Part shown: in pieces, positions 17,407-25,202 of the stretch | Position numbering within the stretch: the stretch's first letter is position 1 | How the letters are laid out: the number at the start of each line of letters is the position of its first letter | From: an uncultured Acetobacteraceae bacterium | GTDB taxonomy: Bacteria > Pseudomonadota > Alphaproteobacteria > Acetobacterales > Acetobacteraceae | Direction: 5' to 3' | Length of the DNA stretch: 64,000 nucleotides | Assembly (NCBI GenBank): GCA_946476985.1 | Contig: CAMKWS010000001.1 | Location: 1 to 64,000, forward strand | The notes under the pieces: generated by a model | Told to the model about the DNA's origin: nothing | The model's database searches: none | What the model saw: only the letters and a program-made list of their open reading frames with translations | Program-made: the position numbers and the translations under genes

Positions 17407-18456
17407 TTAGTATGTTTGGAGATGTGGCATTGGCGCGACATCATGAACCGGCATTTTTCGGTATGAATCTAAACTTCGCCCATTTTCTGTTGTCTTAAGA
17501 CGTGGGTGGGGTGGAGGTGGTGAACTAGGGCGGAAAAATCCTTTAAAAGGATGAAAAGGATGTTTGGTATAGCCTGCCCCTGACGATGGTAATGTCATAT
17601 TCAACGAACGCTCACGTATTTTTTTGAGAGCCTCTACATTGCTTGAGGCTGTATGGTTAATGCCGCCCCCATGAGAGGTTGGGATTGAATTTGTAGGAAA
17701 AGTGGTTGGACGGTTATTTTGTTGGTTTGTTGTATAAATGGAATGAATTGGGGTCAGTGTTCCATCATCATTAGCGTGAAATAATGCAAAAGGCCGATAA
17801 GGAGCCTGTGGTTTAGCAGTGGGGGAAGGGATGTCTTGTGATAATTGGGTAGGGGAATGATTGTACCCGACAAGAGAATTCTCTGTAGAGATTTTTGTTT
17901 GGTTGAAGGGGATAGCCCATTGGGTGAGGACATTGTGGAGGTAATTGTTTCCTTTATCCTCAATCAGTGAGTGATAAGCCGCTGCTGCACGCGGCCATGA
18001 GCCGGTTTGATTTTTCATTCTCAAAAGAAATTCACCAGCATAGCGGGCATTAATTAGGGGATCGAAAGCATCCTTTAGTGATGAAAAGGCATCAGGATGG
18101 TGCATGATATTTACCTGCATGCAGCCGACATCTATGCTACGAATGCCTTCTTTTTGGTACGTCTCTACAGCCTCAATCGCTTCAGATTTACTCTTATAGT
18201 AAAATCCCTTTCCATTAACGTTAATTGTCCATGGCCATGGTGATAATGTGCCGTTGTTATCACGTCCTGTTTCTACCCGGCTGATAGCATCGAGGAAGCC
18301 TTCTGGTATGTGCAGGTATTGTTCAACAGCTTGTGATGCTGAATGACAAAGAAATGAAGTCTCATTTTTTAATGCGATACTCTGCGCCATAATAGGCGTT
18401 GTAGAGGCCAGAAGGGCACATAAGACAAAGCCGCAAAAGCGGAAATGGATGCTCAT
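17407..18456 (-). CDS. Flagellum-associated lytic transglycosylase (SltF-like)
   Basis: Cleaves peptidoglycan so that the rod can cross the wall. A signal peptide (to about residue 25, PIMAQS) precedes a family 1 SLT domain with catalytic Glu62 in ISRVETGR, the SIDVGCMQVN motif and the AAAAYHS segment. The C-terminal 140 residues are Pro/Ser/Asn-rich and look disordered. The neighbouring FlgJ lacks a hydrolase domain, so this enzyme probably provides that activity, as SltF does in Rhodobacter. It lies between flhA and flgI, transcribed away from flgI. Confidence 0.86.
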   Translation of the reverse strand: MSIHFRFCGFVLCALLASTTPIMAQSIALKNETSFLCHSASQAVEQYLHIPEGFLDAISRVETGRDNNGTLSPWPWTINVNGKGFYYKSKSEAIEAVETYQKEGIRSIDVGCMQVNIMHHPDAFSSLKDAFDPLINARYAGEFLLRMKNQTGSWPRAAAAYHSLIEDKGNNYLHNVLTQWAIPFNQTKISTENSLVGYNHSPTQLSQDIPSPTAKPQAPYRPFALFHANDDGTLTPIHSIYTTNQQNNRPTTFPTNSIPTSHGGGINHTASSNVEALKKIRERSLNMTLPSSGAGYTKHPFHPFKGFFRPSSPPPPHPRLKTTENGRSLDSYRKMPVHDVAPMPHLQTY

Positions 18457-18583
18457 ACTTGATATTTCGTTGTTAAAAAGTAAATGCTTCGTTAAACTTA
18501 ATTCTATAGAAGATTAATTAAAATGTCTTCCAAGATGAATCTAATTTTTGAAAATGTTTGAGCAAAGTGGAGAGACAAGGTCA

Positions 18584-19744
18584 GTGTTCTTAAAAGATTG
18601 GACTATAAAGTCATTTTTAAAGATGACGAGTTCCTGCTCTGCAAAGTGTTTTTGTACGATTGCTTTAGTCTTATGGGGTAGCTTTTTAGGTACTGCACAA
18701 GCTTCAACGGTACGTATTAAAGATATTGTTGATTATGAAGGGGTCCGGGACAACCAACTTGTTGGCTATGGCATTGTAGTTGGTCTGAACGGCACAGGTG
18801 ACCGCCTTACGAATACACTTTTTACGCGAGAAACCCTTATTGGGATGCTCAACCGTCTTGGTGTGAATATTCGTGATAAAGCAATTCAGCTCCAAACTCA
18901 TAATGTAGCTGCCGTGATGGTAACGGCGACACTTCCTCCATTTTCGCATGGGGGAAGTCATATTGATGTTACAGTTTCTGCCGCAGGGGATGCCCAGAAT
19001 CTTTCAGGCGGCACATTAATTGCAACGCCACTTCAAGCTGCTGATGGTGAGGTTTACGCCGTCGCTCAGGGCTCTCTTGTTACCAACGCTTTCTCTGCTC
19101 GTGGTGCTATGGCTGAAATTACCCGAAATGTTCCAACAAGTGGGCATATCTCCAATGGGGCCATTGTCGAGCGTGAAGTTCCGGTTATCCTAGGAAGCTC
19201 AGGCATTATTCGTCTTGCATTGAAGAATGAAAATTACACAACGGCTGTACGGATTGCCCAAACAATTAACAGCCATTTAGGGCGTGGGACAGCTCGTGTT
19301 GATGATCCGCGTACAGTTGCTGTGAATTTAGCTGGGCGGAATGTAAATGAAGCCCTTTATGAAATTGGAGACCTTACCGTTGTGCCTGATACAATGGCAA
19401 AGGTGATTGTAGATGAAGCCGCTGGAACGATTGTCATTAGCGATAATGTACGTATCACAACAGTTGCTATTGCTCAGGGTAATCTTACGGTACAGGTCGT
19501 AAATAATGCTGATGCCTCACAGCCTAATGCTTTCTCTAACGGGCAGACGGCTATTCTGCCACGGACACAGATGAATGTGACAACTGATAAAGAGCATAAA
19601 ATTGGCCTTCTTCAAGATGAGCCATCTCTGTCCGATCTTGTCACGGGTTTAAATGCTTTGGGTGTCGGCCCGAGGGATATGATTAGTATTCTTCAATCCA
19701 TCAAAGCTGATGGAGCATTACAAGCAGAGCTAGAGGTTCGTTAG
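18584..19744 (+). CDS. flgI: Flagellar P-ring protein FlgI
   Basis: Forms the periplasmic P-ring around the rod. After a signal peptide (hydrophobic ALVLWGSFLGTAQA) the mature protein starts with STVRIKDIVDYEGVRDNQLVGYGIVVGLNGTGD, a near-invariant FlgI sequence, and ends with LGVGPRDMISILQSIKADGALQAEL. The frame is open to TTG 18548. GTG at 18584 has GGAGAG 9 bases upstream and is chosen; ATG 18623 would give a shorter, more standard signal peptide. Divergent from the slt gene. Confidence 0.96.
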   Translation: MFLKDWTIKSFLKMTSSCSAKCFCTIALVLWGSFLGTAQASTVRIKDIVDYEGVRDNQLVGYGIVVGLNGTGDRLTNTLFTRETLIGMLNRLGVNIRDKAIQLQTHNVAAVMVTATLPPFSHGGSHIDVTVSAAGDAQNLSGGTLIATPLQAADGEVYAVAQGSLVTNAFSARGAMAEITRNVPTSGHISNGAIVEREVPVILGSSGIIRLALKNENYTTAVRIAQTINSHLGRGTARVDDPRTVAVNLAGRNVNEALYEIGDLTVVPDTMAKVIVDEAAGTIVISDNVRITTVAIAQGNLTVQVVNNADASQPNAFSNGQTAILPRTQMNVTTDKEHKIGLLQDEPSLSDLVTGLNALGVGPRDMISILQSIKADGALQAELEVR

Positions 19745-19796
19745 AATAGAGGGTGATGTTTCCGTCTCATTCAACTTTTTTTGATATGCGTATTTA

Positions 19797-19812
19797 TTAA
19801 CATAATACTAAC
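19797..19812 (+). promoter_or_regulatory. Near-consensus CtrA-type site before flgJ
   Basis: The sequence TTAA-N7-CTAAC differs by one base from the TTAA-N7-TTAAC box bound by CtrA in alphaproteobacteria. It lies in the 144-base gap between flgI and flgJ, about 80 bases before the flgJ start. Weak on its own in AT-rich DNA. Confidence 0.25.
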
Positions 19813-19888
19813 ATTTATTTTGTGAGCATTCTTCTATTGGAAGACCTTCTAATAATTTGAGAAACGTATCATCTTCGGAGAAGCCGTA

Positions 19889-20215
19889 GTGTCGTCTATT
19901 CCTGCTTTGCACCCTCAGATAATTCAACAGACATTTTCTCAAAAGCAGTCTGTCTCAAAGGCGATGAGTGATGAGAAGGTGCAGAGAACAGCCAAAGAAT
20001 TTGAGGCTATGGCTCTAGGGGAGATGCTACAGCCTATGTTTGATACGGTTGATAATTCCGATGGTAAATTTGGCGGCGGGCAGGCTGAAAAACAGTTTCA
20101 GTCTATGCAGGTTCTAGAGCTTGGCAAACAAGTCGCCAAAGCTGGTGGAATTGGGATTGCTCATCAGGTCTATGGCAAGATGAAAGAAATGGCTGAAAAG
20201 TCTGCAAAAGAATGA
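19889..20215 (+). CDS. flgJ: Rod-binding protein FlgJ (N-terminal domain only)
   Basis: Rod cap/scaffold protein. The 108 residues match only the rod-binding half of enterobacterial FlgJ: RTAKEFEAMALGEMLQPMF, then DGKFGGGQAEKQFQSM and a C-terminal helix (KQVAKAGGIGIAHQVYGKM). The muramidase half is absent, as in other alphaproteobacteria, where a separate lytic enzyme takes over (see 17407-18456). Starts at GTG with GGAG upstream. Its stop overlaps the next start by 4 bases (ATGA). Confidence 0.9.
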   Translation: MSSIPALHPQIIQQTFSQKQSVSKAMSDEKVQRTAKEFEAMALGEMLQPMFDTVDNSDGKFGGGQAEKQFQSMQVLELGKQVAKAGGIGIAHQVYGKMKEMAEKSAKE

Positions 20216-20700
20216 GCACTCAGGTAAAGAAAATAGATCTTATTGAGAAGAGGCTTAGAAATCTCTGGGCTTCTTTGGAGGGGCGGGGAGAAGCTGAAGT
20301 TCCAGCCTCTTCTATTTTGGAAATCATTGGTAGCATCAGCAATATCATCTCATATGAGAATGATTATTTACGTGCCCAGGAATATGATAAAGCTACATCG
20401 TTGTTCGAGAGCAAGTTAGAGGCGATTAACATTATGACGTCTCTTGCCTCACGAGTACGGGATTGTGGTGTTAAGGGAGACTACAACGAGAAAGAGTCTA
20501 TTCGCATGGCGGAGAGAACCTTTCATGAACTCCTCCTTGAAAATAAAATGTTGTTAAAGGATGCTATGGATATCCAAGGCGAGGTCACGAAAATCCTTGT
20601 TGAGGGGGCTGTAGAGGTCTCACAACACGGGTATGATCGTAGCGGCCAAGCCAGTTTTGATAGCACAAAGACAAACCTTTCTTTAGATAGCCAGGCTTGA
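20212..20700 (+). CDS. FlgN-like flagellar chaperone (tentative)
   Basis: A 162-residue, predominantly helical protein with heptad-like stretches (RNLWASLEGRGEAEVPASSI, ERTFHELLLENKMLLKDAM). FlgN is the export chaperone for FlgK and FlgL and is usually a poorly conserved helical protein of about this size encoded beside flgJ or flgM. Overlap with flgJ by 4 bases implies coupled translation. The assignment rests on size, helical character and position; it could be another flagellar chaperone. Confidence 0.5.
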   Translation: MSTQVKKIDLIEKRLRNLWASLEGRGEAEVPASSILEIIGSISNIISYENDYLRAQEYDKATSLFESKLEAINIMTSLASRVRDCGVKGDYNEKESIRMAERTFHELLLENKMLLKDAMDIQGEVTKILVEGAVEVSQHGYDRSGQASFDSTKTNLSLDSQA

Positions 20701-20724
20701 AGGGTAGTTTGTTGTAGAAATAGA

Positions 20725-20745
20725 GGGAGCTTGAAGCTCCCTTTT
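20725..20745 (+). terminator. Intrinsic terminator after the flgI-flgJ-flgN block
   Basis: Perfect arms GGGAGCT and AGCTCCC with a 3-base loop followed by TTTT on the plus strand, 24 bases after the stop codon of the flgN-like gene. Confidence 0.75.
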
Positions 20746-20747
20746 AG

Positions 20748-21209
20748 TTACCAGCTATCACCAAGCATATGGCGAGGTTGGTTGTTATCAGGGTCAGCGG
20801 CGGGGCTCCAGATAGTCCAATCCCATGCTGTTGTGTCGCGGTGGTTCTCTGCCGTCATAGTTGAGAGATCATCATCTCCTGGCGCATTGCCATGTTTTTT
20901 AGTACGGGCGGCGTTACGTTTACGTAGATTTTTGAAGGCTGTTTCATCGCCCATGTAAACACAGCCACAGGCAATAGGGTCTGCAAAGACAAAGATGGGC
21001 TTCTCATCGGGGCCCATTCTATAGGTTATCATTCCTGGTGGAAGGGTGTTCATGAGGCTGTAGCGGGCTGTTGTATTTGCTGGGTGAGCCACAAAGCCCG
21101 CACGGCTAAGTTCCAGGGCTTTATCAAGATATGGCTTTGCTGGATGTAAGCAGCCAGATAAGGCTAGAAAGGCAAGTGAAGATAGGGTTAAATGATATAG
21201 CGTCTTCAA
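20748..21209 (-). CDS. Lipoprotein of unknown function
   Basis: The 153-residue protein begins with a classic lipoprotein signal (MKTLYHLTLSSLAFLALSGC, lipidated Cys20). The mature part is hydrophilic, with a Cys pair (ACGCVYMGDE) and a Trp-rich end (TAWDWTIWSP). I do not recognise the family. It stands alone on the minus strand inside the flagellar island, facing away from the DUF1217-fliI operon, so a motility role is possible but not shown. Confidence 0.75.
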   Translation of the reverse strand: MKTLYHLTLSSLAFLALSGCLHPAKPYLDKALELSRAGFVAHPANTTARYSLMNTLPPGMITYRMGPDEKPIFVFADPIACGCVYMGDETAFKNLRKRNAARTKKHGNAPGDDDLSTMTAENHRDTTAWDWTIWSPAADPDNNQPRHMLGDSW

Positions 21210-21293
21210 GGTAACACCTAGTTATGTAAAATGTAGTTTCAGGAGGGGATGATAATTTAATTTCTAACAAAAGATAGATTTTTATGTGTAAAA

Positions 21294-21308
21294 TTAATTT
21301 TTCATTAA
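21294..21308 (+). promoter_or_regulatory. Perfect CtrA-type box before the DUF1217-fliI operon
   Basis: TTAA-N7-TTAA occurs exactly, 55 bases before the DUF1217 start codon, in the gap between that operon and the divergent lipoprotein. In Caulobacter and relatives, CtrA binds this motif to switch on early flagellar operons. Match is by eye; AT-rich context raises the chance of coincidence. Confidence 0.45.
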
Positions 21309-21362
21309 TATTTTTGTCAGATAAAATTGACACTAGAGAGCCATTCTATTGGGAGAGTTGCG

Positions 21363-22199
21363 ATGAGTTTGAGTGGAGTATCGCCAGTAGCGCAATTTAT
21401 TAATGCGCGTACAGATGAAGACAAGGCGGCGTCAAACTATATTAAGACGAACCAAACGGCGAAGCGCACGATTGCAGACTTTGAGGATAAAGCTCCGAGC
21501 ATCACAACGGCGGATGGCCTCATGAAGGACTATAATGCCAATCAGGTCGTCTTAGGGGCTTATAATCTTTCGCAACTTTCAGGCCAGCAAGCTGTGGAGA
21601 AGCAGCTCCTCACTCAAGATCCCACATCGCCATCTTCTCTTGCACAAAAATCTAGCAATGCGAGCTGGATGGCCTTTGCTGATGCTTTTTCCGAGATGGG
21701 TAAAAATAAAGGAACAGCAGAAAGCTCTCCCTTCACGAACGATGTTATCCAATCAACAGTTAAAAATTATGAAAAACGACAGTATGAAACGAGTGATGAT
21801 CTTAGCAAGAATGGAGTAGGGGACGCACTTTACTATGCTCGTAAGATGGCCTCTGGGAAGGTAAAGACCATTAATGATCTGATGTCTGATGCTACTCTAT
21901 TGCGAGTGGTTGAGGTGAATAATGGGTATGATCCTGACCAATTTGGTGCATTAGATTATGATCAGCAAAAACGTATTCTAACCAATAAAGTGAATATGTC
22001 TGATCTAACTGACAGCAAGAAGATCGATCGTTACGCTGAGCAATATCTTGCTCAATTGCAGGTACATCCCAATTATATCGATAATGATAAGCCTGCTTCT
22101 ATGATAGATCTTTTTGGGGGAGATGATGGGGGAGATCCGATTTTATCTCTCTTTGGCGACGATGGCTCTTCCTCTTCGGGTGTCAGTAGTCTTCTTTAA
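21363..22199 (+). CDS. DUF1217 flagellar-associated protein
   Basis: DUF1217 proteins occur in alphaproteobacterial flagellar clusters and are implicated in motility, with unknown mechanism. The 278-residue protein contains the family layout: an N-terminal helix pair, the segment ADGLMKDYNANQVVLGAYNL, a middle DALYYARKMASGKVKTINDLM and a C-terminal helix IDRYAEQYLAQLQ, ending in an Asp/Gly/Ser-rich tail. ATG 21363 is chosen because GGGAGAG lies just upstream; a TTG at 21327 is also in frame. First gene of the fliI-motBA-flgD block. Confidence 0.78.
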   Translation: MSLSGVSPVAQFINARTDEDKAASNYIKTNQTAKRTIADFEDKAPSITTADGLMKDYNANQVVLGAYNLSQLSGQQAVEKQLLTQDPTSPSSLAQKSSNASWMAFADAFSEMGKNKGTAESSPFTNDVIQSTVKNYEKRQYETSDDLSKNGVGDALYYARKMASGKVKTINDLMSDATLLRVVEVNNGYDPDQFGALDYDQQKRILTNKVNMSDLTDSKKIDRYAEQYLAQLQVHPNYIDNDKPASMIDLFGGDDGGDPILSLFGDDGSSSSGVSSLL

Positions 22200-22268
22200 A
22201 AGAGATAATGTTTTAAAATAGCGACAAATAAGTTCGTTGTAGCTTAACTTGACGTAGGCCTCTTCTTA

Positions 22269-23795
22269 ATGTCTTTAAGGAGAGGCTTTTCTATTGATGG
22301 TAAGGTTATTTTCGTGAGGCAAAAATATTCATCTTTAAAAGAACATTTGAATTCATTTAAAGATCAGCACGAAGAGACCTATTTAAAACTGATTTCCGAA
22401 GCACATCTTATGCCAGAAATGGCCCGCGTTATTGAACCCGCCATACAATCAGTGCCTATGGGTCTTTTGAAAGGCAAGGTCTCCGATATTTCAGGATTGT
22501 CTTTGTCTATTGAGGGGCTACATGGCTTTGCAGCTATTGGTGATACTGTCTCTGTGGAAGCATTTAATGGCAAATCTATCTTAGCTGAGATTGTTGCTTT
22601 TGAGGGTGAGAAAACCATCGCCATGCCCTATGAGGCCACTGATGGTATTGGGGCAGGGTGTCTTGTATCTTTTCCTCTTTATGGAAAAGAAGAACGTGAG
22701 GCCTTTTGCGGCGGAGTGTTGGATGTCAATGAATCCTGGATCGGTCGGATACTTGATCCTCTAGGTGTTCCTTTAGATGGAAAGGGGCCATTGCTGCCAA
22801 GCCAGAGCCAGCAAAAGCGGCGAGCCGCCCCCCCTTTGGCAGCCTCAAGAGCACGCTTAGGTAAGCGGATTGATCTTGGGATCAAAGCGATGGATCTCTT
22901 TACGACCTGTAGAACGGGGCAAAGGTTAGGGCTCTTTGCAGGTAGCGGTGTTGGTAAATCTACTCTGATGGGTATGCTCGCTCGTAATGCTGATTGTGAT
23001 GTAGCGGTGATCTCGTTGGTTGGTGAACGTGGTCGTGAGGTCAGAGAATTTATTGAGGATGATTTGGGCCAAGAGGGATTGGCAAGATCTGTTGTGGTGG
23101 TCGCAACGTCTGATAGTTCAGCTCTTAAGCGCCGTGAGGCAGCTTATAGTGCCATGGCTGTAGCTGAGCATTTTCGTGATCAGGGTAAATCGGTCATGCT
23201 TCTTATGGATAGCGTTACACGGTTTTGCCAAGCCCTGCGTGAAATTGGTCTTTCATCAGGAGAAATCCCGGCAACTAGGGGATATCCGCCTTCTGTTTTT
23301 GCAACCTTGCCTAAATTGTTAGAGAGAGCAGGGCCTGGGGCGGTTAATAAGGAGGGAAGGGCTGGGCAAATCACTGCTATTTTTAGTGTTCTCATTGAGG
23401 GGGATAACCATAATGAGCCAGTAGCAGACGCCGTTCGTGGGATTTTAGATGGCCATGTTGTGATGGAGCGTTCTATTGCTGAAGCGGGGCGTTATCCTGC
23501 AATTAATGTGCTCAAATCACTCTCTCGTACGGTTCCAGGTTGTTTAGATGAGGACCAAAGGGAGATATTGCATCAAGCACGCGCAATTCTTTCGACATGG
23601 AGTGAGGTTAGGGATCTTGTGAGGTTGGGAGCCTATAAACAAGGGAGTGACCATCAAAGTGATAAGGCTGTTTTATTAGGGCCAAAAATTGAGACTTATC
23701 TAACACAGGATAAGAATGAGCGAATTCCGCTTGAGCAGAGTTTTTCTGAATTGAAGGCCATACTTACCTCTGTAGAGAGTGACGCATTTGTTTAA
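22269..23795 (+). CDS. fliI: Flagellar export ATPase FliI
   Basis: F1-type ATPase that energises flagellar type III export. Walker A is AGSGVGKS (residues 224-231) and Walker B is LLMD (311-314); SLVGERGREVREF and IPATRGYPPSVFATLPKLLERAG are diagnostic of FliI. At 508 residues it is longer than the usual 440-460, mostly through its N-terminus. The ATG at 22269 may be too early: an AAGGAGAGG lies inside the coding sequence and an in-frame GTG at 22314 follows a GGTAAGG. fliJ follows directly. Confidence 0.96.
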   Translation: MSLRRGFSIDGKVIFVRQKYSSLKEHLNSFKDQHEETYLKLISEAHLMPEMARVIEPAIQSVPMGLLKGKVSDISGLSLSIEGLHGFAAIGDTVSVEAFNGKSILAEIVAFEGEKTIAMPYEATDGIGAGCLVSFPLYGKEEREAFCGGVLDVNESWIGRILDPLGVPLDGKGPLLPSQSQQKRRAAPPLAASRARLGKRIDLGIKAMDLFTTCRTGQRLGLFAGSGVGKSTLMGMLARNADCDVAVISLVGERGREVREFIEDDLGQEGLARSVVVVATSDSSALKRREAAYSAMAVAEHFRDQGKSVMLLMDSVTRFCQALREIGLSSGEIPATRGYPPSVFATLPKLLERAGPGAVNKEGRAGQITAIFSVLIEGDNHNEPVADAVRGILDGHVVMERSIAEAGRYPAINVLKSLSRTVPGCLDEDQREILHQARAILSTWSEVRDLVRLGAYKQGSDHQSDKAVLLGPKIETYLTQDKNERIPLEQSFSELKAILTSVESDAFV

Positions 23796-23829
23796 TGGGT
23801 AGTTCTGAATTAGGTGGAGGTTAGGTCCA

Positions 23830-24288
23830 GTGGAGGAGATGCGTCTTAAGGGGCTTATATCTTTAAAAGAAATTCAAACATATGAGCAGGATGAAATTAG
23901 ACAGCGTTTGCAGCAGGCGCTGGGTGAAGAAGAACGGATTCAAGCTCATATTTTAGATATTACGGCTGATCTTCAGAGTAATCACGAATATATGATAAGT
24001 GAAAAAGCTCCTCCCGTAGACGACATGTTTTCATGGAATGGATATCGGCAATGGGAGCTTGCTACAAAGAAAGCTCTAGAAAGCGCAAAGGCATCTTTAC
24101 AAGAGGCCCAAGAGCGGAGTGATTCTGTCCGTGAAGAGTTGGTAAACTGCCAAAAATTACTTAATCAAACTGATATAGTTATTAAGAAAATTGAAACTGA
24201 AGCACGCGCTAAAAAAGAAGAAGATGAGCAAAATCAACTGGATGATTTAACGCAAATTATCTTCACAAGACGTCATAAATCGGTCTGA
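23830..24288 (+). CDS. fliJ: FliJ-like export chaperone
   Basis: FliJ is a coiled-coil central stalk of the export ATPase. The 152-residue product is almost entirely helical, with long charged heptads (EIRQRLQQALGEEERIQAHI, ATKKALESAKASLQEAQERS) and ends in a basic tail. Starts at GTG 23830 with GGAGG 10 bases upstream. Immediately downstream of fliI, which is the canonical place for fliJ. Sequence is too variable in this family for a call without context. Confidence 0.72.
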   Translation: MEEMRLKGLISLKEIQTYEQDEIRQRLQQALGEEERIQAHILDITADLQSNHEYMISEKAPPVDDMFSWNGYRQWELATKKALESAKASLQEAQERSDSVREELVNCQKLLNQTDIVIKKIETEARAKKEEDEQNQLDDLTQIIFTRRHKSV

Positions 24289-24421
24289 AAATCATTAAGG
24301 GCAGATGGCAATAGAAGCAAAGTCCTGTTGCCAGAGCCAATGAGAATGATTACCGAATAATTAACTAATAGATTGTTCATTAAGAATACGCGCAATAGCT
24401 TCGCTATAAATAGGAGGAGTC

Positions 24422-25174
24422 ATGTCGACACCGCCCGGTAAAATCATGCTTGCGACACCATGCTATGGTGGCCTTGTGACGACTGGCTACATGCTCTCAG
24501 TTATTGGGTATGCATCGAGTGGCTCTATCCCTATGACAATTATGCACATAGGGGATGACGCTCTTATTACGCGTGCTCGTAATACACTGCTCTCTAATTT
24601 TTATTTTGGGTCAGATTGTACTCATCTCCTTTTTGTCGATGCAGATATTACGTTTCCGGCAAATGCGCCGACACAGCTCTTTATGCACCAAAAAGACATT
24701 GTTGCGGGCCTTTATCCTATACGTGAGCGTTTTTTTGACCAACAAACGAAAGAAAATATCCTCGCCGGAGAGCGTCAAGAGACAGCCTCTTTAAGATATG
24801 TTGGCGAGACGCAAGCGATGCATGAAACCTACGAGCGGAGCTCTCTTATCAAAACGGCTTATGCTGGGACAGGTTTTATGATGGTCAGTCGGCATGCGGT
24901 AAGCCGAATGATTAATGCTTATCCTGAGAGTGAATACAAACGTATTGATGCGGCTTCACAAAAAAGAGGCGCGCGTTTTTTCAATCTCTTTGAGGGAATG
25001 ATTGATCCCGATACGAAGACGTATCTCAGTGAAGATTATAGCTTCTGCCGTCGTCTGACGGATATCGGGGGAGAGGTATGGGTTGATACCTCTATCGAGT
25101 TAACACACACCGGTACAGCTTCTTTCAAGGGCTTTCCTAACGTGCGTGTAGGCATCTCTAATAATCGTAAATAA
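24422..25174 (+). CDS. GT-A type glycosyltransferase inside the flagellar operon
   Basis: Cytoplasmic enzyme expected to transfer a sugar from a nucleotide donor. The 250-residue protein has a GT-A N-terminal strand (KIMLATPCYGG), an acidic DxD-type motif (FVDADITF, residues 73-75) and a later TYLSEDYSFCRRL segment resembling the catalytic ED(Y/H)xF motif of GT2 enzymes. No membrane span. It lies between fliJ and motB, with a GGAGGA site before the ATG. Being within a flagellar operon it is a good candidate for flagellin glycosylation, but the acceptor is unknown and the link is inferred. Confidence 0.75.
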   Translation: MSTPPGKIMLATPCYGGLVTTGYMLSVIGYASSGSIPMTIMHIGDDALITRARNTLLSNFYFGSDCTHLLFVDADITFPANAPTQLFMHQKDIVAGLYPIRERFFDQQTKENILAGERQETASLRYVGETQAMHETYERSSLIKTAYAGTGFMMVSRHAVSRMINAYPESEYKRIDAASQKRGARFFNLFEGMIDPDTKTYLSEDYSFCRRLTDIGGEVWVDTSIELTHTGTASFKGFPNVRVGISNNRK

Positions 25175-25202
25175 CTTCACCTAGGCTATAAGTAATTAAA
25201 CA

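Noticed and set aside
18457..18583. Several TTAA elements in the slt/flgI gap as CtrA boxes
   Set aside because: Distances between the copies are 2, 12 or 15 bases, never 7.
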